Origin: Verrucomicrobiota bacterium | GTDB lineage: Bacteria > Verrucomicrobiota > Lentisphaeria > Oligosphaerales > Oligosphaeraceae | Direction of reading: 5' to 3' | NCBI GenBank assembly: GCA_019136135.1 | Contig: JAGVUR010000189.1 | Location: 1 to 59,204, forward strand | Length of the DNA: 59,204 nt | Shown: piece by piece, positions 33,968 through 42,996 of the stretch | How positions within the stretch are numbered: position 1 is the first letter of the stretch | Layout of the letters: each line of letters begins with the position of its first letter | Notes under the pieces: generated by a model | What the model was told of the DNA's origin: nothing | Databases searched by the model: none | The model's input: only the letters and a program-made list of their open reading frames with translations | Translations under genes and position numbers: made by a program

Positions 33968-35182
33968 ATGGCTCGAACCAAAAAAACCTTTCAATCACTC
34001 AGTCCCTGCGACCAAGCCACCATAGCCACCCTGGTGAAGACGGTACCGGTTTCCGCCATCGAGGAGGCGATGGCCGCAAGCTCCAAGAAGACCCTCCGGC
34101 AACGGAAGCTACCTGTCGAGCTTCTCATCTACTATGTCATTTTCCTCAGTGTTTTCACCGCCCATTCGACCTCCGAGGTGTTGAAGTTCGTTCTCAACGG
34201 GCTGACCAAGATATTCCCCGGTTGCTTCAGTGGGACTGCCTGCGAGTCCGCCATATCGCAGGGCCGCACCCGCCTGGGCGACGAGGTCATGCGCCTTCTA
34301 TTCAATCGTGTCTGCAAGCCTCTGGTCGATGCCGGCTCGCCAAATCCCTGGTCTTTTTTCAGGGATCTTCGTCTCGTTGCAATCGACAGCATCGACCTCG
34401 ACCTCCCGGACGAGCAGGCGATCAAGGAGGAATATCCAATAGCCAATGACGGGGGGAACCGTCCCAAGCTCCGCTTCAACGCGCTCGTGGAAGTGGGTTC
34501 CCGGTGCATATTCGACGCCGAGATAGCCGACTCCCTCGGCAAGGACGTTCCTGAGGCGAAGTCAGTCGATGCGCTCCTGGGGCGCCTACCCGCCCGGACA
34601 CTCCTGCTGGGAGACTGGTCCAATCCCAGCAGCCGAAGCATGCTTGCGGTCGTCGAACGCGACTCCCATTTCCTTTTCCGAGCCAAGGACACCATGCCGC
34701 TGTTGCCTTGCGAGAACCTTGGGGACGGCAGCTACTTGGCGACGATGGGGCATAACAAGATGGAAGGGCAGGAAGGGTCGGAGGCGACCGTCCGGGTCAT
34801 CGACTACTGCATCTACGCCAGGGGGCGAAAGATTGTCGGTGAAGGGCGGCTGGTTACTTCATTGTTGGACGAAAGCGCCTATCCCGCATCGGAACTAGCC
34901 ATGCTGTGCCACGAGTGCTGGGAAGCGGAGCAGGCGCATGACGAGCTTCAGGCATACATCATGGGAGGAATCTCGAAAGGACTCAGAAGCAAGACGCCTG
35001 TGTTGGTGAGGCAGGAGTTCTGGGGTTTGCTGATTGCGCACTATGTGGCCAAGAAGGCAATTTTCGAGGCGGCGGAGGCATCCGGGTGGGGGTTGGACGA
35101 CATGAGTTCCGATGGAAAAGTTGAAATCATCCGTCGCCGTGCGGGTGCAGCGGATTGTTCCACTGATGGAAAGGAGCGGTAG
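33968..35182 (+). CDS. IS4-family transposase (DDE)
   Basis: A 404-residue transposase of the IS4 type. The N-terminal region (MARTKKTFQSLSP, then KTLRQRKLPVELLIYYVIFL) matches the IS4 N-domain. The catalytic acids are expected in RLVAIDSIDLDLPD, LLLGDWSNPSS and the YREK-like block YPASELAMLCHECWEAEQAHDELQAYI. Length is normal, so the gene looks intact. I chose ATG 33968 because the family N-terminus starts there. I could not find paired terminal inverted repeats: the next gene begins 5 bp after the stop, leaving no room for a right end. Codon use in its first part is A/C-rich, unlike typical plus-strand neighbours, which fits transfer. Confidence 0.88.
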   Translation: MARTKKTFQSLSPCDQATIATLVKTVPVSAIEEAMAASSKKTLRQRKLPVELLIYYVIFLSVFTAHSTSEVLKFVLNGLTKIFPGCFSGTACESAISQGRTRLGDEVMRLLFNRVCKPLVDAGSPNPWSFFRDLRLVAIDSIDLDLPDEQAIKEEYPIANDGGNRPKLRFNALVEVGSRCIFDAEIADSLGKDVPEAKSVDALLGRLPARTLLLGDWSNPSSRSMLAVVERDSHFLFRAKDTMPLLPCENLGDGSYLATMGHNKMEGQEGSEATVRVIDYCIYARGRKIVGEGRLVTSLLDESAYPASELAMLCHECWEAEQAHDELQAYIMGGISKGLRSKTPVLVRQEFWGLLIAHYVAKKAIFEAAEASGWGLDDMSSDGKVEIIRRRAGAADCSTDGKER

Positions 35183-35186
35183 CAAC

Positions 35187-36077
35187 GTGAAGCGGGTGCC
35201 TTTTGTGGATTATCTGGCATTTGGGGAAGCAATCACCCTTGAAAGCATAGCCAGCAAGCTTGATATTGCCGTACAGAATGGCATCAGGGAAGTCACGTTG
35301 GAGTCAACTTTGCTTAGCTATTTGCTGGATCGCATGGAGTTGTACCCGAAGGTGCTTCCATTATTCCGTTCGCGCGGAATCCTATGCCGCTGTGCCCATG
35401 GGGCATGGATGGAAGGCGAGGAAATATCGCTGCCCTTTGAGGGAGACAGAAAAAGAATGTTGGAACGCGTGGCGATGACTCTGAAAATAGCCTCGGAATT
35501 GGGCGCCGATACCTGTTCCTTGCATGCCGAAAGTTGGTCCAATCCCACATACGACCCGCAACCATTGGAAAACTGGCGTGCCTACATTCTGGCGTCTTTG
35601 GAGGAATTGCTTCCGCTGGCAGAAGAATTGTCGATAGTCATCGCCCTTGAAAACATCTGGGGACCGCCGGCAATGCCGGATGAACTATGCCGTATTGTGG
35701 AGCACTTCAAGTCTCCTTGGCTAGGCTTGTGCTTTGACGCGGGTCATGCCAATGTCATTTCCGCATCGGGATTGCGTTCCTGCGGATGGATGTTCGGCAT
35801 TTGGAGGCATTACGGCGAGGTTCCTTGGCGCGATGACACGTTGGATATCATGCTTCCGCACATAGTCACCGCCCATCTTCACGATAATGATTCCAGTACT
35901 GATACCCATGACTTGCCAGGAAGGGGAACTATAGACTGGCAGGTTGTTGTGCCAACGTTGATGAGCGCACCAAGGCTTCGCTCAATCCAAAGTGAAGTCA
36001 ACGGCGAACTTGGATACACGCGCAGCCAAGTATGGGAGGCATTCCGAAATATTTTGCCTGAGGAATGCTTTGGGTAA
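35187..36077 (+). CDS. Sugar phosphate isomerase/epimerase-like TIM-barrel protein
   Basis: A 296-residue xylose-isomerase-like (AP endonuclease 2 superfamily) barrel. Motifs: IREVTLEST, CSLHAESWSNP, the metal-binding glutamate in VIALENIWGPP, the aspartate/His pair in LCFDAGHANV, HLHDNDSSTDTHDLPGRGTIDW, and the terminal glutamate in IQSEVNGELG. All expected metal ligands (E, D, H, E) are present, so the enzyme is probably active on a keto-sugar or inositol compound. The start is GTG 35187, with AAGGAG at 35171-35176 inside the end of the transposase gene. The gene therefore depends on transposase-borne signals; its original 5' end may have been replaced by the insertion. Confidence 0.85.
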   Translation: MKRVPFVDYLAFGEAITLESIASKLDIAVQNGIREVTLESTLLSYLLDRMELYPKVLPLFRSRGILCRCAHGAWMEGEEISLPFEGDRKRMLERVAMTLKIASELGADTCSLHAESWSNPTYDPQPLENWRAYILASLEELLPLAEELSIVIALENIWGPPAMPDELCRIVEHFKSPWLGLCFDAGHANVISASGLRSCGWMFGIWRHYGEVPWRDDTLDIMLPHIVTAHLHDNDSSTDTHDLPGRGTIDWQVVVPTLMSAPRLRSIQSEVNGELGYTRSQVWEAFRNILPEECFG

Positions 36078-36226
36078 AGGAATTGTGGCACAAGTGAGAC
36101 ATGTGACCTACGATGCCATGAAATGCATGGGAATCATGGTTTTTTCTGCGAGTTGTGGTATTTTAGGTAGGATTTTCGATGATTGGTTAGTTCATAAGCA
36201 CTAGGTAATAAAATAAGGAGCATTCG

Positions 36227-37186
36227 ATGCGTTATCTCGGTTTCTTGGGCAGTATTTTTTTGGTCTGCAGTGCAGGGATGTCCTATGGCGTTGAGATGTC
36301 TGTTCCGGTGGCTGTGCGTCACCGGAGTTCGATGGCGATCCGCGATCCGTTCATTGTCCCATGGCAGGCGAACAAAACCTACTACCTTTATGCAAGTTGT
36401 TCATACAAGGGCGAGGATGGGAAGAACAAGCGGTGCTTCGGGTACTACAAGAGCAAGGACCTCAACATGTGGGAAGGACCGTTCCCTGCCTTTGTCCCAG
36501 GGAAGGATTTCTGGGCGACCAAGGATTTCTGGGCGCCTGAGGTCCATGAGTACAAAGGGAAATTCTACTTGTTTGCGACGATGAACTCGGAGACCCGAAA
36601 GCGTGGAACGCAGATCATGAGGGCGGATACGCCGGAAGGTCCCTTCGAACCAATCAGCGAATTCCCCCAGACACCGGCGGAATGGCTGTGCCTCGATGGA
36701 ACCCTATGGGTTGAGGAAGGCAAGCCATGGATGGTCTATTGCCATGAATGGCTTGATGTCCAAGATGGGACAATCGAGGCTATCCCGCTGTCGGACGACT
36801 TGAGCAAGGCGATCGGTCCTTCGACGACGCTGTTCAAGGGATCGAGCGCGCCTTGGGGGAATGGTCCTGGGCGGAAGACGTATGTGACTGACGGTCCGTT
36901 CCTGTTCAAGCGCGATGGCGAGTTGCTGATGCTCTGGAGCAGCTTCGGTCCTAGCGGGTACACGACCGGTTTGGCGAAATCCACGACAGGGAAGGTATTG
37001 GGACCGTGGACTCAGCTGGAGGATCCGATTTTCTGCGTCGATGGCGGGCACTCCAGTCGGTTCAAGACGTTTGACGGTCGCCAGATGACGGTATTGCACG
37101 CTCCGAATTCAGGTGCGACCAGGATGGTGTTTTTGGAGGGCGAGGACTGGATCTATCGTCCCGTGATCGATGGCCTTGCGAAGTAA
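36227..37186 (+). CDS. Secreted GH43-like glycoside hydrolase, copy 1
   Basis: A 319-residue exported five-bladed beta-propeller enzyme (signal MRYLGFLGSIFLVCSAGMSYG). GH43 landmarks: the catalytic-base aspartate in IRDPFIV (D40), the WAPEVHEYKGKFYLF blade, the modulating aspartate in CLDGTLWVEEGKPWMVY and the general-acid glutamate in CHEWLDVQDGTI. GH43 enzymes hydrolyse arabinose-, xylose- or galactose-containing side chains. RBS AAGGAG precedes ATG 36227. It heads a same-strand group of GH43 copy 2, an EEP hydrolase and a DUF4838 protein. Compared with copy 2 it has two extra residues near position 61 and a different loop around GPGRKTYVTD. Confidence 0.88.
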   Translation: MRYLGFLGSIFLVCSAGMSYGVEMSVPVAVRHRSSMAIRDPFIVPWQANKTYYLYASCSYKGEDGKNKRCFGYYKSKDLNMWEGPFPAFVPGKDFWATKDFWAPEVHEYKGKFYLFATMNSETRKRGTQIMRADTPEGPFEPISEFPQTPAEWLCLDGTLWVEEGKPWMVYCHEWLDVQDGTIEAIPLSDDLSKAIGPSTTLFKGSSAPWGNGPGRKTYVTDGPFLFKRDGELLMLWSSFGPSGYTTGLAKSTTGKVLGPWTQLEDPIFCVDGGHSSRFKTFDGRQMTVLHAPNSGATRMVFLEGEDWIYRPVIDGLAK

Positions 37187-37280
37187 TCGTTGGAGCATGG
37201 CTCATGAATAAGACTAATAGGCAGGATTTTTGATGATTGGTTCGTTCATAAAACCTGGGCAGTAAAATCAGGAGTATTCG

Positions 37281-38234
37281 ATGCGTTATCTAGGTTTCCT
37301 GATCAATATTTTTTTGGTCTTCTGCTCAATGTCATATGGTGTTGAGATGTCTGTGCCGGTGGCTGTGCGTCATCGGAGTTCGATGAAGATCCGCGATCCG
37401 TTCATTGTCCCGTGGCAGGCGAACAAGACCTACTACCTTTATGCGAGTTGTTCGTACAAGAGCGAAGGGAAGAACAAGCCCTGCTTCGGGTACTACAAGA
37501 GCAAGGACCTGAACATGTGGGAAGGACCGTTTCCCGCCTTTGTCCCAGGGAAGGATTTTTGGGCGACCAAGCAATTCTGGGCACCTGAGGTCCATGAGTA
37601 CAAAGGGAAATTCTACTTGTTTGCGACGATGAACTCGGATACCCGCAAGCGCGGAACGCAAATCATGAGGGCGGATACGCCGGAAGGTCCCTTCGAGCCA
37701 ATCAGCGAATTTCCCCAGACACCGGCGGACTGGCTGTGCCTCGATGGAACCCTATGGGTTGAGGAGGGCAAGCCATGGATGGTCTATTGCCACGAATGGC
37801 TTGATATCCAGGACGGGACGATCGAGGCAATCCCGCTGTCGGACGACTTGAGCAAGGCGATCGGTCCATCGACGACGCTGTTCAAGGGTTCGAATGCTCC
37901 TTGGGGACTTGGTCCTGGGCAGAAGAGGTATATCACTGATGGTCCGTTCCTGTTCAAGCACGATGGCGAGTTGCTGATGCTCTGGAGCAGTACAAGCCTC
38001 AGCGGGTACACGACTGGATTGGCGAAATCCACGACGGGGAAGGTGTTGGGACCATGGACTCATCTCAAGGATCCGATTTTCTGCGTCGATGGCGGGCACG
38101 CCAGTCGGTTCAAGACGTTTGATGGTCGCCAGATGACGGTATTGCACGCTCCAAATGGAGGTGCGACCAGGATGGTGTTTTTAGAGGGCGAGGACTGGAT
38201 TTATCGTCCTGTGATCGATGGTCTTGCGAAATAA
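37281..38234 (+). CDS. Secreted GH43-like glycoside hydrolase, copy 2
   Basis: A 317-residue near-duplicate of the preceding gene (signal MRYLGFLINIFLVFCSMSYG). All landmark residues are kept: IRDPFI, WAPEVH, DGTLWVEEG and CHEWLDIQDG. The changes cluster in the signal peptide, the insertion KGEDGKNKR/KSEGKNKP and the loop STSLSG/SFGPSG, so substrate range may have begun to diverge. CAGGAG precedes ATG 37281. The 3' end is followed after 18 bp by the EEP-family gene. Confidence 0.88.
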   Translation: MRYLGFLINIFLVFCSMSYGVEMSVPVAVRHRSSMKIRDPFIVPWQANKTYYLYASCSYKSEGKNKPCFGYYKSKDLNMWEGPFPAFVPGKDFWATKQFWAPEVHEYKGKFYLFATMNSDTRKRGTQIMRADTPEGPFEPISEFPQTPADWLCLDGTLWVEEGKPWMVYCHEWLDIQDGTIEAIPLSDDLSKAIGPSTTLFKGSNAPWGLGPGQKRYITDGPFLFKHDGELLMLWSSTSLSGYTTGLAKSTTGKVLGPWTHLKDPIFCVDGGHASRFKTFDGRQMTVLHAPNGGATRMVFLEGEDWIYRPVIDGLAK

Positions 38235-38252
38235 GTATTTGGGGTACAAGTC

Positions 38253-39026
38253 ATGAAAAAGACTTTATTTTTATCTGTAATTGGAATGTTTGTTTTATCA
38301 GGAGCATGTATGAGCCAGGGAATCGAGTTGACTTCGGGCGCCGAGTTGCGTGTCATGGCGTCGAACATTTGGGGCGAGTATTTTGGGAATCCTGCCGTTG
38401 AGCGCGAGGATGCCTTTTTGGCTATATTCAAGCGCTATTCGCCGGATGTCTTGGCGTTGCAGGAGGTATGCCGCAAGTGGTGGGCTTCCAAGTTGATTCC
38501 TGGCTTGAGCGAGGAGTACGGGGTGGTCGACGGCAATCCGAAGGGCAATGATTTCAACTACACTCCTTTGCTGTACAAGAAGTCGCGGCTTGAGTTGGTG
38601 GACAGCGGTTGGGTCAGGTATCACGCCAAGCTTGACCGGAGCAAATGCGTGACGTGGGGCGTGTTCAAGGACAAGGTCACGGGGAAGGTGTTCTGCAGTT
38701 ATTCGACGCATTATTGGTACAAGGGCGGCCCCGAGCACGATTACATCAGGACGGTGAATGCCGAGGTGATGTCAAAGTGCCTGTTGGAGGTGTCGAAGAA
38801 ATACAATTGCCCAGTTGTCGGCGGCGGCGATTTCAACTGCAACATTTCTTCCGATGCGTTTGCCGTATTGCGTTCCTTTGGTTTCGAGTCGGCCCAGGAA
38901 ATTGCGGACGTCGCCTCTCCCGAGTGTTCCCACCATGGGGATCCGCGCGAGCATGTGATTTTGGATCAGGATGCGTTAGATGCGTCTGATCATTCGCCGA
39001 TATTCGCGGATATTGTCTTGATGTGA
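38253..39026 (+). CDS. Secreted endonuclease/exonuclease/phosphatase (EEP) family hydrolase
   Basis: A 257-residue exported protein (signal MKKTLFLSVIGMFVLSGACM; the SGAC could be a weak lipobox). EEP motifs: MASNIWGEY, DVLALQEV (metal glutamate), THYWYKGG (histidine), GGGDFNCNISSDAF (D and N) and DASDHSPIFADI (D and the catalytic H). The fold hydrolyses phosphodiesters in nucleic acids, phosphoinositides or sphingomyelin; export and a carbohydrate neighbourhood argue for scavenging of phosphate esters or extracellular DNA. GGGGT precedes ATG 38253. It lies between GH43 copy 2 and the DUF4838 gene with gaps of only 18 and 10 bp. Confidence 0.85.
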   Translation: MKKTLFLSVIGMFVLSGACMSQGIELTSGAELRVMASNIWGEYFGNPAVEREDAFLAIFKRYSPDVLALQEVCRKWWASKLIPGLSEEYGVVDGNPKGNDFNYTPLLYKKSRLELVDSGWVRYHAKLDRSKCVTWGVFKDKVTGKVFCSYSTHYWYKGGPEHDYIRTVNAEVMSKCLLEVSKKYNCPVVGGGDFNCNISSDAFAVLRSFGFESAQEIADVASPECSHHGDPREHVILDQDALDASDHSPIFADIVLM

Positions 39027-39036
39027 GGTGAGTCCA

Positions 39037-41409
39037 GTGAGAAGCCCGATTTGGTTCGTATTGGTTGTGGCATTGTCGAATTGCGTTTTTTTGCATGGCA
39101 GGGTCATACCCCTTGAACTTGAATCGTGGCGGTTGGGGATAGATGATGGTCGTGCTCGGATGGAGTCTTGTCGTGTGACGATCGGCGATGTCGAGCATCC
39201 TGCGATACGGGTCGAGACTCCTGTCGGTGGCAATATCAGCCATTATTTCCCGGAGGAGTTTGATGGGTCTGAGTACGGGACTCTTGAGTTTGACTTCATG
39301 TTGGAGAGCCAGCCCTTGTTCATGTGCTATGGCTATCTCCATTCGTCCCGTCGTCCCGGGGCTGCGGATTTGAGGTGCGAATTCCCGTTCAAGCGTGCGA
39401 TTGGCTTGGTTGACACGCCGATCCAGAAAGGCGTTTGGTATCATGCCAGGGTTTCGCTGGAGGAGCATGATGCGTTCAATCCGCGCTGTTTCCGAGGCAT
39501 TTCGATTGGCTTGGCGAATTGGCGTCACGAGGAAGTTGACGAGGGTAGCAAGTTGACGTACTTGGTTGCGAACGTCAAGCTAAGCAAGTCCCGTGTTGCG
39601 GGAACTAGGCTTGATGCGGAGTATGCCAGGAAGATGGCGGATTGGCGTCGCTTCGTCGATGCTTTCGCCGTGGACTACAGTGATGGAAGTAACCTTATGG
39701 GCGCTCCCTCGGGGCATCGTTTCGATGAGCCTATCGTGCTGGTTCGCGATGGCAAGGCGTTGGCTGAGCTTCGTGTCAACGAGTCCTACTCGGAGGCTTG
39801 CGTGATGACTGCGGCGCTGGATTTCCAGCGGTACGTCAAGGAGATGACCGGAGTCGAATTGCCGATCAATCCTGCGACCGAAACCGAGGGAGTGACGAAG
39901 CTTGTGCTGGGTCGTGCCTGTTCGCAGGTCTTGAATGTCGGCATGGAGTACCGTGATGACATTCGCCGCTTGGCGGGCAAGGATGGGTACGCGATACGGC
40001 GCGTCGGTAACGATTTGCGGATATTCGGGGCGTGCGACAAGGGGGTGCTGAACGGATTGTATGCCTTGTTGGAGAACAACACGGACATCATTTGGGCGCG
40101 TCCGAACCCTGATTTTGGGACCGTGTTTTCCAAACGCGACGAATTGGTGTTGGTATGGGGTCAAGATGTTCTTGAGGTACCGTCGTCGAAGTACCGTGGC
40201 TTTGGTTGCTTCGGCGAGACGAACCAGGCTTGGATGACGAGGAATCGTGGAAACTACATGACGGCTGGCGGGGGGAACAACTATTGGGCCTTTGCCAGTG
40301 CCAAGAAGTACGGTTCGCCGATGTTCTGGTTCCATGGTGGGCATAATGTGGGGACGTTCGTGAAGTCAAGCCATCCGTTTGCCGAATATCCGGAACTGTA
40401 TTCGTTGATTCGCGGGAAGCGTCGTGACAGCGCATGCAATCTCTGCTTCACAAATCCTCAAATGGGCAAGGTTTTTGCGGACAATCTCCTGGATATGGCG
40501 AGGCGAATGCCCCGTGACGTGACCGGAATTCAGATTTCGTTGGACGATACATGGCTCTGGTGCGAATGCGATGAATGCCAGAAGGACTTGGTGCTGGATG
40601 ACGGAACACGGGTTTCCCGTACGGATCCGTCTTTTGCGTCAACCCAGTTCTTCAAGGTTGTCAATGTCGCCGCCAGGGCATTGCGCGACGAGTTTCCGAA
40701 CTACACGTTGCATGTCCTGGCGTATTTCCAGACTGCCGAGCCGCCCAAATGCGCCATCGAATCCAATGTGGTTGCCAATTTCGCTCCCTACCCACGAGCG
40801 AATGACAAGAATCCGATCTTCGCCGAAGAGAACCATATCTGGATGGAACGACTGAAACGCTGGCGCGACAAGACGCCAAACATGACAGCATACGGCTACA
40901 ATTGCCTGGGAATGCACTTCCCAAGACCACGTGCGCATACGCTCAAGTTGGATTTTGCCGAGTTCTACGAGCATGTCCAAGGCGTGCTTTCGGAAGGCAC
41001 AAACCTGGAGTGGGGCGACAGGCTGGACAGTGAATTCCAGCAATACTTGGTCTGGGATTATGCGGCGATCGAACTTTGGGTCCAGCAACGCCTGACTTGG
41101 GATCTGAGCCAGGATGTGGAAACCCTGTACAAGACGTTCTGCTATCGCGCCTTTAGGGAAGCCGGTCCCGAAATGCACCGATTCTATGGCGCCATACGCG
41201 AGGAGTGGTTCAAGGATCCGGGAGCTTCGACGATTGGTTCAAGTCCCGTGACGATGACGCGCAAGCTGATCGTCGACACGGGACGCGAGGAGGAACTTCG
41301 AGGATACCTGCAAGAAGCACACGCCAAAGCCACGCACCCCAACTCGAAAATCCTCATTGAACGGATTCAGAGTCGATTCGAATTCTATCTTAATGAAACG
41401 AAGAAGTAG
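39037..41409 (+). CDS. Secreted DUF4838-domain protein with N-terminal beta-sandwich
   Basis: A 790-residue exported protein (VRSPIWFVLVVALSNCVFLHG). Residues ~25-190 form a beta-sandwich, possibly carbohydrate-binding. From ~225 comes the alpha-glucuronidase-like N-domain (AALDFQRYVKEMTGVELP, GVLNGLYALLENN) and then the DUF4838 barrel: FWFHGGHNVGTF, ISLDDTWLWCECDECQ and HVLAYFQTAEPPK. The histidines, aspartates and paired cysteines parallel those in the smaller DUF4838 protein at 30908-32692. I chose GTG 39037 with GAGGTG at 39025-39030; GTG 39028 is possible. It ends the GH43 operon. From about 40740 the codon use turns A/C-rich. Catalysis is not established for this family from sequence alone. 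Confidence 0.8.
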   Translation: MRSPIWFVLVVALSNCVFLHGRVIPLELESWRLGIDDGRARMESCRVTIGDVEHPAIRVETPVGGNISHYFPEEFDGSEYGTLEFDFMLESQPLFMCYGYLHSSRRPGAADLRCEFPFKRAIGLVDTPIQKGVWYHARVSLEEHDAFNPRCFRGISIGLANWRHEEVDEGSKLTYLVANVKLSKSRVAGTRLDAEYARKMADWRRFVDAFAVDYSDGSNLMGAPSGHRFDEPIVLVRDGKALAELRVNESYSEACVMTAALDFQRYVKEMTGVELPINPATETEGVTKLVLGRACSQVLNVGMEYRDDIRRLAGKDGYAIRRVGNDLRIFGACDKGVLNGLYALLENNTDIIWARPNPDFGTVFSKRDELVLVWGQDVLEVPSSKYRGFGCFGETNQAWMTRNRGNYMTAGGGNNYWAFASAKKYGSPMFWFHGGHNVGTFVKSSHPFAEYPELYSLIRGKRRDSACNLCFTNPQMGKVFADNLLDMARRMPRDVTGIQISLDDTWLWCECDECQKDLVLDDGTRVSRTDPSFASTQFFKVVNVAARALRDEFPNYTLHVLAYFQTAEPPKCAIESNVVANFAPYPRANDKNPIFAEENHIWMERLKRWRDKTPNMTAYGYNCLGMHFPRPRAHTLKLDFAEFYEHVQGVLSEGTNLEWGDRLDSEFQQYLVWDYAAIELWVQQRLTWDLSQDVETLYKTFCYRAFREAGPEMHRFYGAIREEWFKDPGASTIGSSPVTMTRKLIVDTGREEELRGYLQEAHAKATHPNSKILIERIQSRFEFYLNETKK

Positions 41410-41415
41410 GCTGGC

Positions 41416-42702
41416 CTAGCCACGATTGGCGAGGAATAGCCGTGTTGCGTCAATCATGACCTTGTGGTCAAGTGCTCCAGCAGTTTCCCTGGCGGAGTGC
41501 ATCGCCCAAAGCGGCGCCCCGATGTCAAGTCCCTGGCAGCCGAGGTTTGCGGCTGTTATCGGCCCGATCGTCGAGCCGCAAGGCATGTCCGAGCGATTGA
41601 TGAAGTCCTGAACGGGGAATCCATTTTTCGCGCAGAGATTTCTGAAGTTGGCTGCCGTTACGGCGTTTGTTGCGTACTTGGCGTCTGCATTTGCCTTGAT
41701 GACGATCCCCTTGTTGATTTGTGGTGCGTATGCCGGATCGTGCTTGTCGGCGTAGTTTGGATGGACTGCATGGGCCGCATCGATTGAGAGCAGGGTCGAG
41801 TTTGCCCTGGCTATGAATGTATTTTCGAGATTGTCGCTGAATGCGAGCGTAATTCTGTCGAGGATCGTATTGATGAATGTGGATTGTGCGCCTTGCGGGG
41901 TTCTTGATCCGATTTCCTCATTGTCTGTGAATATTGCGACTTGAGTATGCTTTGTTGGTTTTGCTTCTGAGATTGCCAGGGTTAGGGCATGGCATGAGGC
42001 GAGGTTATCGAGTCTTGGCGCTGAGACGAGGGAGTCATCGACGCCGAGTCTTGTTGCCTTTTGGCAATCGTAGAGGAAGAGTTCTGCGTCCAGGATTTGG
42101 CTTGGCTCGAGTCCGGCTTCCTTTGCAATGGTTTCGTTGACTTGTTCGATTTTCTGTCCTGCGAGGCAGGCTGCCATATGCTGTTGGACATTGATCTCGT
42201 TGCTCGCATTGGCGTTGCGATTGAGATGGATGGCCAGTGAGGGGATGATTGCGATTGGCTGTTGGATATTGACCAGCTTGGATTGGATTGTGTCGTCTTC
42301 CGCCTTGTATGCGATGCGTCCTGCGATGCCGAGCGGTCGGTCAAACCATGTGGAATGCAGGTCACCACCGTAGGTTTCGACTGGGATTCTGATTGTGTTT
42401 GCCGTGAAGGAGGCCCCTTTGAGCTTGAGTTTGGGCGCCGGGCTGTCGGTATGCGCCGTTGCGATGTTGAAGCCAGCTTCTGGGCTTGGTTTTTTTGCGG
42501 TTACGAAAGCGATGATGGCTGAATCGTTTCTGGTCACGTAGTATTTCTTGGCGGGTTTCAGGTTCCAATGGGATGTTTCATCGAACTTTGCGAATCCTGA
42601 TTCAACGAGCAAGGCTTCGATTGATCTTGTGGCGTGGAATTGCGAAGGGGACTGGTCGATGAATTGGCAGAGGGCGGTGACGTAATCTTGTTTCGAGTTC
42701 AT
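41416..42702 (-). CDS. M18-family aminopeptidase
   Basis: A 428-residue cytoplasmic metallopeptidase that removes N-terminal residues, acidic ones in characterised members. Metal-site motifs: ATAHTDSPAPKLK (H and D), FTDNEEIGSRTPQGAQS (E-E pair) and SIDAAHAVHPNY. The substrate-binding HSTWFDRPLGIAGRI and the opening FIDQSPSQFHAT are typical of M18. I chose ATG 42702, which gives the usual short N-terminus; an in-frame ATG 42717 would add five residues. It converges with the DUF4838 gene (6-bp gap). A half copy of the palindromic repeat lies about 50 bp upstream. Confidence 0.93.
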   Translation of the reverse strand: MNSKQDYVTALCQFIDQSPSQFHATRSIEALLVESGFAKFDETSHWNLKPAKKYYVTRNDSAIIAFVTAKKPSPEAGFNIATAHTDSPAPKLKLKGASFTANTIRIPVETYGGDLHSTWFDRPLGIAGRIAYKAEDDTIQSKLVNIQQPIAIIPSLAIHLNRNANASNEINVQQHMAACLAGQKIEQVNETIAKEAGLEPSQILDAELFLYDCQKATRLGVDDSLVSAPRLDNLASCHALTLAISEAKPTKHTQVAIFTDNEEIGSRTPQGAQSTFINTILDRITLAFSDNLENTFIARANSTLLSIDAAHAVHPNYADKHDPAYAPQINKGIVIKANADAKYATNAVTAANFRNLCAKNGFPVQDFINRSDMPCGSTIGPITAANLGCQGLDIGAPLWAMHSARETAGALDHKVMIDATRLFLANRG

Positions 42703-42754
42703 TGCTAGGCATCCCATGGGCTTGTGTAGGTGAAGATATATTTAAGTGTTTTCC

Positions 42755-42832
42755 AATACGCGACTGGCAGGACAGGAGAAAAGGCGGCCAAAAGAAACCG
42801 GAAATGGCAACTTGATTTTTTAACGGCTCCTT
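42755..42832. repeat. Palindromic MITE-like element, half copy
   Basis: This 78-bp sequence equals one arm of the full element: it starts at ATACGCGACTGGCAGGACAG, which is the second half of the central palindrome, and ends with TTTTTAACGGCTCCTTA, the terminal repeat. The other arm is missing. It lies between the M18 peptidase gene and tRNA-Gly. Confidence 0.85.
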
Positions 42833-42879
42833 AGTTGCAAAAGTAAAAAGAAGAATTACTGTAATGAAGTTACGCAAAT

Positions 42880-42953
42880 GCGGGTGTAGCATAGTGGTAA
42901 TGCTCCAGCTTCCCAAGCTGGCCAGGAGGGTTCGATTCCCTTCACCCGCTCCA
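42880..42953 (+). tRNA. tRNA-Gly (anticodon CCC)
   Basis: A 74-nt gene with encoded CCA. Acceptor GCGGGTG pairs with CACCCGC. The D arm GCATAGTGGTAATGC, the anticodon stem CCAGC/GCTGG with loop TTCCCAA (anticodon CCC) and the T arm AGGGTTCGATTCCCT are complete. It reads GGG glycine codons and is followed by a strong terminator. Confidence 0.95.
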
Positions 42954-42960
42954 ATATCTT

Positions 42961-42992
42961 CACGCGTCGCAGATTGCGGCGCGTGTTTTTTT
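42961..42992 (+). terminator. Intrinsic terminator of tRNA-Gly
   Basis: An 11-bp stem (42961-42971 with 42975-42985, one G-U pair), loop GAT, then seven T residues. It starts 7 bp after the encoded CCA. Confidence 0.93.
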
Positions 42993-42996
42993 GTGC

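Larger units (their letters stand above)
36165..38234 (+). repeat. Tandem gene duplication, 1054-bp period
   Basis: Two adjacent blocks (36165-37218 and 37219-38234) carry the same leader (GGATTTTCGATGATTGGTT, then the GGAG ribosome site and ATTCGATGCGTTATCT) and GH43 gene. Spacing between start codons is 1054 bp. Most differences are silent, so the duplication is fairly recent. Confidence 0.95.

Noticed and set aside
35112..35186. Longer N-terminus for the sugar isomerase starting inside the transposase
   Set aside because: That stretch is the out-of-frame end of the transposase gene; the family-like sequence starts after the GTG at 35187, which has its own AAGGAG.
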